The translations under genes and the position numbers were made by a program. A DNA stretch of 64,000 nt from Larus michahellis (lineage: Eukaryota > Chordata > Aves > Charadriiformes > Laridae), in contig NC_133911.1 of the NCBI RefSeq assembly GCF_964199755.1, positions 3,685,001-3,749,000 of the forward strand. The letters run 5' to 3'. The notes below the pieces were generated by a model. The model saw nothing but the letters and a program-made list of their open reading frames with translations. It had not been told where the DNA came from and searched no databases. Positions 1 to 19,587 of the stretch are shown here, in pieces. Each line of letters begins with the position of its first letter. Position 1 is the first letter of the stretch.

Positions 1-1470
1 CCACAGTGCAGGTGTCAGGCTAAGAGCAGAAATGCACGCACTGGGGGGAGGGCGAGCAGGAGAGCACAGCTGCAAAGAGCAGGAGCAGAGACCAGAACCT
101 GAGAGACAGACTTTCTGCTTGGCTTCATCTGACAGCAGAACTCCTTGAGCACAGACTGCTGCTGTCACAGCAGCTCAGAATGATGCAGAACCACATCGGC
201 TCATCAAAATGGGCTCCCACATGGATGAGATGGCCTCCAGTTACCTGTATTTTCCCATTTGCCCACAGACATGTCAAGTCCTTTTGTTGTCTTTTACCTT
301 TGTTCAATATTTCATCAATGACAAAAGAAAGAGAATCCCGTCTCATCTCATTTTCCCAGGGAACCTAGTTCTTTTGCAAACAGAGTGTGTAATATGTGCT
401 CTAAATAACATCTTGCTGCACGCCTGTGATTCTTTATGCTCAGGTATTCCAGTACCTTCTTCCTGAAGCTTAGTGATGGTGATGGCTTCCATTGCCCTCC
501 ATGAAGGAGATCGGGTTGCTGAATCTTAGGCTGTATCGTGGAATGAGGAAGTGACTTGGGGGTTCGGATTTAGCACCGAAGATTAAGACACCGGGGAATT
601 ACCTCTGCTGTCAGCATCGCATAGACCTTCTGTCACCTGTATTTCAATGGAAAGCTGCTAGCTGGTGATTTGTTGCCTCCTAAGAAGGCAGACTCCTTTC
701 ACACATATCTGTCCGTGCTCTAGCTGTAGGTAGCGGGAGCTTTGGCACTGTTTGGCCTCATGTAGGCTGTGGTGGGTACAGAGGAATCAGCCTGGTGGGT
801 AGCATAGCCTGTGTAAACAACAAGGTGTGCAACTCCTTCGTATTATTTTCTCCAACAGTATTTGTAGGGCTGCCAGTTAGCAGGCTTTTCTGAGATGGAT
901 TTTTCTTTTTCCCACCTTGGAAGGTTCTTCATGGTGTCAAGGAATTTCTGGCTTGCCTTATGACAGCCTGCTTGGAGAGGCAGCAGGCACACTGCATCTG
1001 GCACATGCAAGTAATCCAGCTTCCCCAGTAAATGTCAAGTAGCACATAGGCAAGTATGCCCTAACCAGTGCGACATGTCCCACAGGCACTGGGCTTGCTA
1101 CCTGCACCAGGGGCAGTGCACACACAGACTTCTGCCCCAGAAATCATAGGCAGGAATACGGCACTGCCCTAATCCTTTGTTTCTTCCCGTCTTTCCTTCC
1201 TTCTTGCTGCGCATTAACATATCTAGAAAACTTGCCAGCATGGCATCTCAATGCCAGGAGTCATTCCCTAAGGCTGTAAATCCTTATTCTCCGAGAGAGG
1301 GGACTGGAGAAGTGCAAGCTTTTCTTGTGTCATTACTTTCCAGCTTCTTGGGATAAATTACACTCTTTTTAATTGGAGAAATATCCTGCCCTGCTGCAGA
1401 ACAAACTGCCTCTCTGTGGCTCTGCTGTTCACTTGTTCTGATGTCTGTCTGTCTGTCTGTCTTCCTTCAG
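1..1470 (+). other. ACAP3: ACAP3 intron (partial), upstream of first exon in window
   Basis: No PH- or BAR-domain coding segment of ACAP3 could be found here in any frame, so the preceding exon lies outside the window. The intron ends with a short (TGTC)n-type run at about 1442-1461 that doubles as pyrimidine tract before the acceptor CTTCCTTCAG at 1461-1470. Confidence 0.75.
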
Positions 1471-9640
<8,170 letters not shown>

Positions 9641-9935
9641 TGACAACCCCCCCACCTCCCCTTTGCTGTCTTGAAGTTGGGCTGAATTTCTAGAAGCCCT
9701 GAGAGCCCCATCCTTGGTATACTGGTGTTTCTTGCAGATTGGTCTGTTTTTGATGCCTGCACATAGAGGTTGAGATGCACACAGGAAGGAAAAGGGGCCT
9801 CTCCTGTTCGCGTTAAGTTCTCAAGCTTGACTACTGGATGGTTGATTTTGTATAGGAGACTCCTAGGGCATAACCACAGACCATGGCATGTGGACTTGAG
9901 TGTGTGAAAAGTATGGGAGATGACTTTAGCATTTT

Positions 9936-9992
9936 AAAAAAAAGAAAAAAAAAAAAAAAGGGGAAAAAAAAAAAGAAAAAGAGAAGAAAAGG
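9936..9992 (+). repeat. A-rich homopurine tract
   Basis: Long runs of A broken by single or double G, inside the ACAP3 3' UTR. It is a likely site of false oligo-dT priming in cDNA libraries and could mimic a transcript end. Confidence 0.85.
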
Positions 9993-12633
9993 AAACCCTC
10001 TATCACCAGGAGAAACCCACCAACAATACGATCAGACGAACCTGTCTCTGCTGCAGTGTAGTTACCGTGCACTGAGTTCTCGTCTGAAGAGTTTGGTTGG
10101 AAGGGATTCTGACGTGGAGCCCTCCATCCCGGCAGCCTGACCAGCAGCCTGCTCTCTCATGGGACTGCTGCAGCATCTGGGAGCTGCTGGGACCGGTGTA
10201 GTAAACTAAAAGGTGACCTCTTAAGACAGGAACAGGCTGTTTTGTGGGGCAGAGATGTTTTGCTCCAGAAGGAAAAGAGAGAAGGGGTAGGATTGAGAGC
10301 GATGGCTACTCACCTTAATTGCTCTCAGGACTATACCAGCCACGCTCCTCTCTTTTTGCCCTTGGTGGTCAGCTGGTCAAAGCCATAGCTCGCCTGCTTT
10401 CTGGGCCAAGATGCAGTCTGCACAGTGTTACGGAAGCAGCGGTGCTAATTTTTTCAGGCTGGGAGAAGCTTGTCGCTGGCGATGGGCTTTGTGTCAGGGA
10501 AGAAAAGCCACATCCAACTCCCACTGCCTAAATGGCTGGCTGCACCATGCAATTTGACTTCGGTTCAGTTCGTTTCCTGTTCACTTCAGATTTCTGACTT
10601 CGCATCTCTGTGAAGGAGACTTCTACCTGCATGTGTGTCCCCCTGTGCTCTTCCCCCGCAGGCTGAAGCATGTGAGTAGGGCATCTCAGCAGCTGGCCCA
10701 GGGGCTTTTGAGTTCCCCAGTTCCAACAACCGGCAGAATCTTCTTTTTGTTTCTTTCCTTTTTTCTTGTATTATTCTTTGCGGGAGTTGGGCGAATGTGT
10801 TTCTACTTGGAGCACTTTGTTGCTGTGTTTATGGTCCGCGCTACGGGAATCGTGCTACGGTAGCTCTGCAGAGGTGCTGCAGCCGTGTAATCCTGTCTCA
10901 GGAGAGCTGATGGAGCACGCGTCCCATGGGTGGCTTATCCTCTGGCTGGGAGTTTGGATGCCAAGCGGAGGTGTGCTCCTGGAAGAGCCTCTTCAGAATG
11001 CCCTCAACTGCAACTGATGTCGGAGTTTTTCAGGTCCACAACTGGCATTTAGCCTGCCTGGGCACCCAGGCTGCCGGCTCTGGGGCTGGGCCGTAGTGCC
11101 TTACAGACAGAGCTGGGATCTTGAGGGGATCAAGATCTCACAAGGAATGCAAGAACACCAGGCAGAGTCCCCCATCCTCCTGCATTACATCAGCAGTGAG
11201 ACACAATCATATTATTTTTCATGCGATACGTGTTTGACTTTACTTTTTTTTGTATCCTGGCTGCTGTGGCGCTGCAGCCCTTAGTGGATTAAACCTTTGT
11301 GGGTTTGTTTCTACTGATGTAATTGAGTCCTCAGATACTAAAGCAACAGTGACCCAGCCCTTCACTCAAGATACTGCCCTCAGAGACTGAACCAACACCA
11401 TTCACTCTCCACCCACACATCTAAAAGTGGAACAGTAAAGAAACTCCGCGTGGTCTCCAGGAGAGTGTCCCCTCGGTTCAAGGGAGAGTCCCCGCATCCT
11501 TATGAAAGCGCTGTGCAAGTTTTCTGTCTGCGCAGTCTGGGTCTTGAAGTCCATCTTTGTCTTGTCGCTTTCTCGTTCTTGTTCCTTTTGGAGCTTTGGG
11601 ACGCACAGTGCCAAGTGCTGAGTTCTGATCTCAGTCCCAGCTGTCTGTTGGGAATCTGAAATGGTCCTCGTGACTGTACTGAAGCCGCTGCAGATCAGTG
11701 GCAGTGCAAAACCTGTCCCCAGGGCTTTTCCTGCTTCCCTAGATAACGAACAGTCTCCTTCCACCAATCTTGGAAGGCAAAAATTAATGGTCGCTTGGTC
11801 TGTATTTGTATTCCCTTCATCTGCGGCACCCTCCGGAGTGATTCAGGACTGCATGTGGATGGAAGCAGTGTGGCATAAAATGCCATCCTTGCTGCAATTC
11901 CATTTCAGAGGAACGCTAGCGTGTACAAATCCTGCGTTCAGAGGACGATTTCTTTGTGAGGAGGGACCGTGTTCTGCTGGTAGTTCCTGGGAGTGACTCT
12001 GGGCTCCTATCACTGAAGGGAGAGGGCTGACTCCAGGCGTACACCCCTCTAAGTGACACCAAGTGTAGGCAGGTGTGCACCGCACATAGCTGTTGCTGCT
12101 GTGCTGCTACGCGGTATGCTTCAGTTTGCCTTCATCATGCCCTGGGTTAATTATCTTTCTTCCTGATAGCTGTGTGAAGGTATAGCCGGCATCTCTGCCC
12201 GCTCGGCGTTTCTTGCACAGGATTACAGAAGGTGACCACTTTACATTCTCATGGAGCTTCATCTTTCTCTCCTTTGCATTGGACTTTGTCTTCTTTCTCA
12301 TCCAATTCACCCTAAATTTACCTAATTTCCCCACCGAGCAGGGTGTTGCCTTCGCTTGTGTGTTGCTGCCCCATTTGACCCCCCCCTTCCTTGTCAGTTG
12401 AGCCCACTGCAGCCTGAGTTGGGGACAGGAGCAAGTCTGAAGTCTTACAAATCATCTGTGCGAAACGCCCTGCAGCCCTCGCCATGCTGGGATGGTGTCG
12501 GATGCTGTTGTCTGGGGATACGGGCTGTGGTGCTGAGCCTGCTGGCGATCCAGCAAAGCCCTTAAGCACGCTTCCGCCGTCTGCAGGACGGTGCCGTGCT
12601 CGTGGTTGGATCCTACAGCTCACCCCGCCGCAT

Positions 12634-12970
12634 CCACAGAATCACGGAACGGTGGGGGTTGGAAGGCACCTCTGGGGATCACCCCGTCCCACCCCCTGCC
12701 AGAGCAGGGTCACCCACAGCAGGTGGCACAGGAACGCGTCCAGGCGGGATTGGAATGTCTCCAGAGACGGAGACTCCCCCACCTCTCTGGGCAGCCTGTG
12801 CCAGGGCTCTGCCACCCTCACAGCAAAGAAGTTCCTCCTCATGTTGAGATGGAACTTCCCAGGGGCAAGTTTGTGCCCGTTCCCTCTTGTCCTGTCTCCA
12901 GGCACCACTGAGAAGAGCCTGGCCCCATCCTCCTCACACCCACCCTTGAAGTATTTATAAGCGTTGATAA
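12634..12970 (-). mobile_element. CR1 LINE 3' fragment, antisense to ACAP3
   Basis: Starts at 12634 with CACAGAATCACGGAACGGT, the reverse of the CR1 end (tggtttgggttggaagg reversed). It continues with typical CR1 landmarks read backward (CTCTGGGCAGCCTGTGCCAG; CAGCAAAGAAGTTCCTCCTC) and stops near AAGTATTTATAAGCGTTGAT. It is truncated at its 5' end. Confidence 0.9.
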
Positions 12971-13641
12971 ATACAGATCCAGATCAGCCCAGAAACCGAT
13001 ATCCGGCCAAGAACTCGCGCTGCTTCCTGGGTTAGGAACTGGGAGATGCTCCATAATGAATTCTCTTTGATAATCCTGTCCCATTTTATACTGATCTGCA
13101 TCAAGACATCTGTCAGTGCTGATGTCCCCTCAAGTTGTGCCCTTTCCTAGAAAAAGGCCGCACTGCATCAAAGCTGGCGTCTTTCAGGGTACTTCAACCA
13201 TCTTGAAAATGAAATCGATGTTTCGCCACTCCCATGGTCCTGCTCTGTTAATGAATTTCAGCATGATCACCGTCTAGCCATGTTTTTTACATGTACAGCA
13301 ACTTAAAACACCCCAGGTGGTTTTCCAGCTTTTCGTAAGAAGTTAGAAATACGACGGATCCTTTCCGTAAGCCAGTGAGAACCGGAGACGTGGCTTCCAC
13401 TGCGGGTCATTTTATTTCACGGTCAGCGTTAGCGGCTCATGAGAACAATACGAAACCCATGGACAGTTGGGTCCGCCGAAGCTCAGCCTCGCTGCTGAAG
13501 TACGTGAAGTTAAAGCCTATGTAAATACTGATGCAAAAAGCAGCGTCTTGCAAGACAATTTATCTATTTAACATGTATTGGTACTTTATTTAGATTCAAT
13601 GTATAAAGCAACTTTGTGCACTTTTCCTACATACAGTATTT

Positions 13642-13653
13642 GGGGGGGGGGGG
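13642..13653 (+). repeat. G12 homopolymer
   Basis: Uninterrupted run of 12 G in the ACAP3 3' UTR, close to a T-rich stretch. Length polymorphism or sequencing error is likely here. Confidence 0.9.
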
Positions 13654-14081
13654 TGTTATGTTCTTTTGTTATGGATTTTGTGCTGTCTTTTTTTAATCGG
13701 TGAAATTGTTAAGTATTTAATTTATTATTGATGTGCCCAGAGGACTAGTGCAATTTTTATTCAATACCGTTTGTCTGTATTTAATGTCAGGATTTTTTTT
13801 TTTTTTTGTAGCATTGTTAGGGAATATTTTTCAAAACCTGCCTTTTTTTCCCCCCACGATTTTCCTTTCTTCCCCCTCCCCCCTTTTCTCTTCTATTTTC
13901 ATTACACAGATCAGGAAGGCATTAAATGCCTCTAGTTTGAAATATAATCAAACGCTTCAGTACATCCTGCAGTTTCTAAAACAAAAAGGCTCTCCAGGAA
14001 AAAAAAATGCTAAGGAGGCACTTCTCGATGTTTTCTGTGTTTATTTGATTTATTCTTTTTTTTTTTTTTTAACTGAGGGGG

Positions 14082-14103
14082 GTGTGTGTGTGCGTGCGCG
14101 TGC
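14082..14103 (+). repeat. Alternating purine-pyrimidine (TG/CG) tract
   Basis: GTGTGTGTGTGCGTGCGCGT alternates strictly between purine and pyrimidine and includes CG steps, so it is a candidate Z-DNA former. It follows a T-rich run at about 14056-14070. Confidence 0.8.
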
Positions 14104-16142
14104 TTGTAGCTCGAAGGGGAGAGTGGGGAAGTTGTACAGAAAACTTGTTTTCAGCAAAGTGAAATGGCCAGCCAGGCTCCCGGGAAGACTAGACATTGAA
14201 CGCTTTCTTTTTTTCCTCCTTCAAATACAGCTGTATTTGTGTCGTACGATCTTGGTTTTGAAATACCTAATGCCAAAACTACTCTCTTTTCATTCTCCCT
14301 TTCTTTTCAAAGAGCGCGGGCGTTGTCTGTAGGACAGTCACTTGGTTGCAACCACAGTTAGCAGGAGGAGATTTGCCTTTGTCTAGAAAGCAACGTGCCA
14401 GGCGTCGTCAAAACGCAAACGGACCCAAAGCGTTGCCTCAGCCGTGCAGGTTCTGTCATCCTTTGAGTTTTTGGAGATCTGGGTGAATATTTACATCCCC
14501 TCCCCTAGCTTTTGTTTGACTCGACCCAACCCCTGTAACCAAGTGCCTGGTCAGATAGTCTGGGTTTGAACCTTTGGGGTCCGCCACGTGTCTCTGATTC
14601 CCCACGGGATGAGTTCTGGTTGCTGGCGAGTCGGAATGGTACCCTCTGTGTTCCCTCCCCACGCGGCAGCCAGGGAAGCCTCAGGTTATTTCAATATTGT
14701 CTCTGAGATGGTCTCTGCAATGTGACATTTCTTTGAGCAGTCCAGAGGAAAAACATGGAATTGGAAGAATTTATGTCTCTAAAGAAAAAGATTTGGCAAG
14801 CTGGGACTGCCTAAAACGGATCAGTAACATCTCAGACCAGCAAAAATGACCGTTATTTATGCAAGAGAAAAACAGGACCTCCTAAAGCAATGCACTGATT
14901 AACCTACTGTCCGGTGGCCACAACGCAGCTCGTGTCTCCTGCTGAGCTGCCGGGTTGTTCTGTGCTGCTCCACTGTCCCTGAGCCCGCTTCCCTCCTCGC
15001 TGCCCGAGCATCATTGCTTTCAACCAAAGACAAAACAGGATGAACGGATTAAATGCGATATTAAACCATCGGTTAGCTGACGACAGACGTCTGTGTGAGT
15101 GCGTGTGCGTGTGGTGCTGTTATCTGAGGAAGGGACTGAGCTGGAGAAGGGAGAGTGGGAGTTCTGAAGAAACAAGATATTTTTTATTTTTTTTTTTTTA
15201 GATTCTGAAATATAGAGTGCTGTTTCCATAGGAATGTGATTCATATCAGTCTGCCTGCTGGTTCCTCAGCCTCGGAGGGAATTGGGGCCGGGGTACGTCC
15301 CTTCTGAGCTGTATTCCCAGCGCTGTGTTAGGGGGAGGATAGGGCGGCTCAGCGGCTGTGGGGAGGGGACGAGGGATGGAGGTGGGGGAGTAGCCAAGAC
15401 GGTTTCCAAGGCACGAGGAGGCCTGTGTGTGTTTCCAGCGCAGCAGTTGGGGTGGCGAGAGAGGTCAGCTGAAGTAGGAGCATTTGCTCCGCAAACACAT
15501 CTCAGCACCTTCCTCCCAGCGAGGGCCACGAAGGAGCACGTGTAACGTCCTCGTGCTGCAAGAGGTGACACGGGGAGCGGCCAGGCGCTTGCCTTCGGGT
15601 TGTCAGTGGCTCTGTGGCCCTCTCTCAGTTGACTTCCATCCATCGCGTCCCTCCCAACAGCACACGGACGTCCGTGTGGATGGCCCGCCCTGGGAGCCCT
15701 GTGGCTGCTGGATCCCAGAAACGGAGTAAGGCTCTCTGGCTGCAGGGTTCCGCAGGCTGCAGTGGGAGCCTGGAGCGGGGAGGAAGGGTCCCCCCACCTT
15801 CCTATCGAAACAGCACGGAGAGAAAGGAGTCCTTGAGCCAGGTCAGCGCTGCAGAGCGTGGTTGACGAGCAGGGCTCCGTGACCCGCGGGATGGCTGGGC
15901 TGCTGGACCAGGGGCTGACACTTGCTGTAAATACGCTATAACCTATTAACCTCCTTCACTTGCCTGCTTTCCCTACAACTTTGTAACACGTTTTTTAATT
16001 CCCCCTTTCCCTACACGGCCTGTACTGACTGTAACTATGGAACCAGATATTCTGTATGTTATTATCTTTGTACAATTTTAAAACTGTTGCTGTGGTGTCT
16101 GCCTTTTTTTCCTTCTCTTCTATTGTCTCTTGAAACACTCTT

Positions 16143-16148
16143 AATAAA
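16143..16148 (+). terminator. ACAP3: ACAP3 poly(A) signal (canonical isoform)
   Basis: AATAAA preceded by a T-rich conserved-looking UTR end (TTGTACAATTTTAAAACTG) and followed by a pyrimidine-rich downstream region. It is the first strong candidate after the canonical stop. Confidence 0.6.
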
Positions 16149-16165
16149 AATCTAGATAAACTCCT

Positions 16166-19100
16166 TCCCTCCTCCTCCTTTGGCTTGATTTATTTATGTC
16201 GGGTTTCTTGCCTTGTTGCCTGTATTAACTGGCTCTAGAAAACCATCCCCTTTTAACCTGTTTTCCTTCTCTGCAGCCCACAGCTTGAATTGTATGGCAG
16301 TGAATGCACTGGAATGCCACGTAAATACTCTGCATTTTTGTTTGGGATTCTGTGACGCTGTCTTGTGATACTGCGACTTCAGGGGGCTCAGGCAGAAGGC
16401 CGGGGTGAAGGCGATGGGCTCAAATCACCCCCCCAGCCTCCCCGTTCGTGTTTCTTTGGAGTACCCGAATCCGTTAATGCTTGATATGTTACGAGCTGTG
16501 CCGATGGCTGTCCTCTAAAAGGAGACCTTGCACTAGATGAAAATATCAATCCTCCTGCACATGGACCACCCTTTCCCACGTACCACAGCACAATCCTTCC
16601 CCCCGCTCCCCCCCTGGCCCCCAGCCTTCTCCCGTACTGCGTGTCTGTGGCAGAAAAATAAAAGAAGAAGAAGAAAAGAAAGCCTGGCCTGGCCTCATGA
16701 TTTCTACCATGCTCAGCACGGAAAATAAATGCAGAAAAACAAAATTGTGGGATAACCTCTGTTTTCCCCTGGAGGGACAAACAGACCCCAGTTAATGAGT
16801 CCGGGCAGGCTCCTGGACGCAGTGGAGGAGTTGAATTGGAAGGGTACTTTGAAATCAGGAGCATCACAGTCTTTTGAGGCATTCATGGAAGGAGAGCTGG
16901 GTGGTCTTACAGTAGATTTATAAGCACAGAGCTCGGGAGACGCGTGGCTTCCCCCCACCCTCTTACCGACTCCCACTGCCCCCCCCTTTATTTTCCTGCC
17001 TTTCTGTTTCTGTCTAAAATGGAGACTCTGGTCTCACCCGGCCTCACAAGGATGAACACACTGAAGACTAAAATGCGGTTACAGAAACCCAGATCTCCAA
17101 AAGCCAGTCTCTTTCTTTCTTTAGGCAATGAGGATTAAACGCTCAACTATCTTCCAAAATCTGGGACTGATGCTTTACTACAACAGGAGGATTCTCGTAA
17201 CTGGAGTTGTATCTGTGTTCCCAGAACAAATGTTTCACCGGTGTGCAGGAGGATCACTGGTCTCACTGAACGAGGGTATATTAACGATTTTACCAACACG
17301 GTCAGGCTCCTGGCAGGAGGTAATCGCAATCCTCTGACCCATTACTCGAGTGCCACTTTGTCGCCATCCCACTGCCGTCAAAACTAAGGATCAAAGCGGA
17401 GAAGTCGCGGCTGCCCCCTGGTCTCTGCACCAGAACTCGGCCAGTTCGGCGCTTCCCTGCTGCTGCCAGGCTCACTTCACAGTTCGACTGAATAAACCCC
17501 GGAGAGAGGAGTCTTTATGGTCCTCGTGGAAAATCTACCTGGTTTCTTTGCAGCGTATAAGGGTGGGCTTGGGGTTTTTTCTCCTCCCAGAAAGGGAGTA
17601 CGTTTTATTCAGGGCAGCTGGGGAGGAATAGGTGGTGGGGGAGCAGTGGCGATGCCGGGGTGATGCACAGCGAATGAGCGGCGCTGTGGGTCCCGGGGGG
17701 GCTGTCGCCGGTGTTGGGGGACGGTGTCTAACAGCAGAAGTCCCTGTAGCATCGGGATATGTGTGTGTGCACAGGACAGCACTGGGGGGGACTGGGAACG
17801 GGCCGAGTCCCACCAGTTCAGGAGGGGCCCCAGCGAGCGTGAGCAGAGGCCAACAGGTAGGTCAAGCTGGTTTTGCGGCAGGCACAAAACCGAACGTTTC
17901 CTGAGCGTGGCTGTGCCTGAAAATCAACAGATCCCGGTCAAAACCTGCCCTGGCGATAAGGCTCGCGTTATCAGCCTTTGCCGCCTGCATGTGGATGATG
18001 CTGAATTAAGACAACTATTATTCTCGAGACCTTTGGGGCCGGACACTCTTCGTATACGGGCGAGGGACAATTGTCACATCCCAGTGTGCTCGCCCGTGAG
18101 CTGGGGTGGGAGGGGACAGCACAGAGGGACCTGTCCCGCCAGCAGCTGGAGGAAGGCTCCTCCGAGGACGTCCCCGGGGCCGGGAAGATGCCGGGCGAGC
18201 GAGGGGACACCCCAGGCCGCCTCTGCCCACGCTCAGCCAGCCGGACACGCGCTCAGAGCACTCTCTCCAGCCAAGTTTGTGAGGAAATACGAAGTTAGAC
18301 GGGGTCCTGCTATGGAATGGGCTGTATGGAGCCAAGGTTTTGTATTAGCTTTTCCCTCCGCACCGCACCAACATTGACAGACGGCGTGCCTTGGAGCCAC
18401 GCAGCTCGTAGCTGTGGGTCTTCCCTCTCAGTGTCTCTCCAGGACATGTCTGCTGTCAAACGAAGGGCAGAGGAGCTCTGGATGAAAGACCGAAGGTAGC
18501 TGCACCTCTGTAGGTGAATACCTGGGATCTTTCACTTATCTTTTCCCCTGTGGCTACACGAGTTCATCACCAGGTAAAAATGCCCAGTCCGTGGCAAAAA
18601 ATTGCCCTAGAACATCAAGTAGCAAACAATACAAGCAGAGATATCATTAATGGGATGCGGGTGCCTAATTATCTCTAGAATTGCAGCATAAATCTGAAAC
18701 CACTCCTGCGTGAAGGGAGATTCTATCATGGGACGGCTGCTGGGACACCCGAACCCGTTGCCTTCCCCCGTGGTTTGAGCGGGGCCTTGTCGCGGAGAAT
18801 CGCCGTTCCCTGAGGGTGCCCTTCGGCAGGCGGTTGTTTCGTTCCAGCGCAGGCGCGCCGATGTCGTACCTGCCACGACACGCTCTGAAAAGTCTGGCTG
18901 CCGGAAAAGAAGCCAGAAAAGCGGTCAATGAATGACCCTTCTCCCTGTTCCCGGCTGAACAATGTCTCCAGCAAACCGCTCTCGAGCCCCGTGTTCCCGG
19001 CCGCCCGAAGCTCTGCTGGTGCCCAAGCGGCACCGAGGAAGGACCTTCGCGTTTCAGAGCACTCGGCTGCCAGAATAGCTCTCGCCTTCGAGTCTTAACA

Positions 19101-19480
19101 GTCTCCTCTGCTGTCTCTTGGGCTTTGGGAAAAAAGTGCCAATAATATTGAAAGGGAGGAATTATCCCAAAAGGGAGGAATTATCCCAAATCTGATTGTG
19201 AAGGAAGAGTCCTGAGAGCATGTTGACGTGCGCAAAGCTCATGAATACTCCTGTTCTTATTAAACACAGAATGGAAAGGCAAAACAGGACCCCCTGAGGC
19301 AGGGCAAGGCTCAAGAGCTGGGCTCCGTCTCTGCCGCACGTAGAGCTGTCTCTTACACCCAGGTGAGAGTCACGAGCTCTCAGAGAAAACGGCCTGATGC
19401 CCCAGGACCTCCGTGGGTGGGAAGTTGCAAAGCAAAGCAAAAATATTGGGACTAACGCCTCTTCCTGTGTATTTTTGCAG
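16166..19480 (+). other. ACAP3: ACAP3 distal intron segment between the two gene ends
   Basis: GC-rich, CpG-containing sequence without recognisable coding exons. It contains clusters of transcription-factor-like motifs: GATAAG and TTATC at 17955-17972, ATTAAT at 18646-18651 and TAATTATC at 18666-18673. It also has a CTCF-like CTGCCCCCTGGT at about 17411-17422 and a 19-bp tandem duplication. It is intron only in the isoform that uses the distal exon. Confidence 0.55.
19152..19189 (+). repeat. 19-bp perfect tandem duplication
   Basis: AAGGGAGGAATTATCCCAA occurs twice head to tail without a mismatch. Each unit has partial dyad symmetry (GGGA ... TCCC). It lies about 290 bases before the distal ACAP3 terminal exon. 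Confidence 0.95.
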
Positions 19481-19587
19481 GAGATGCCACCTACCTGGAC
19501 ATCTTCCGGGAGTTCTCGCACATGGCGTCCAACGACCCCGAGAAACTGAAGCGGAGGAGCCTGCACTTCAGCCACTCCTGCAGATAA
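19481..19587 (+). CDS. ACAP3: ACAP3 alternative terminal exon with ACAP1/2-type tail
   Basis: Preceded by TGTGTATTTTTGCAG and entered at phase 1. Joined to the internal donor at 9554/9555 it restores GQPG and continues DATYLDIFREFSHMASNDPE, KLKRRSLHFSHSCR and stop TAA at 19585-19587. ACAP1 and ACAP2 end in the same kind of sequence (GDETY-DIFR-FS-MAS-DPEKL), which makes chance very unlikely. The protein would have the family-type C-terminus instead of the ACAP3-specific one. The donor (gtcaat) is weak, which fits regulated use. Confidence 0.88.

Larger units (their letters stand above)
9641..16165 (+). other. ACAP3: ACAP3 long 3' UTR (canonical isoform)
   Basis: No coding exon is recognisable after the stop. 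The first convincing poly(A) signal with a pyrimidine/T-rich context is AATAAA at 16143-16148, giving a UTR of about 6.5 kb. It contains an A-rich tract (9936-9992), an antisense CR1 copy, a G12 run (13642-13653), an alternating TG/CG tract and two Pumilio-type TGTAAATA motifs (13520-13527 and 15926-15933). The real end is not provable without transcripts, and the alternative isoform would splice all of this out. Confidence 0.6.

Noticed and set aside
12484-12960. Open frames in several registers around 12.5-13.0 kb
   Set aside because: Explained by the antisense CR1 fragment, which has no coding role in this truncated form.
13733-14332. A 199-codon open frame in the ACAP3 3' UTR
   Set aside because: The frame is made of Phe/Pro runs from poly(T) and poly(C) tracts, typical of low-complexity UTR.
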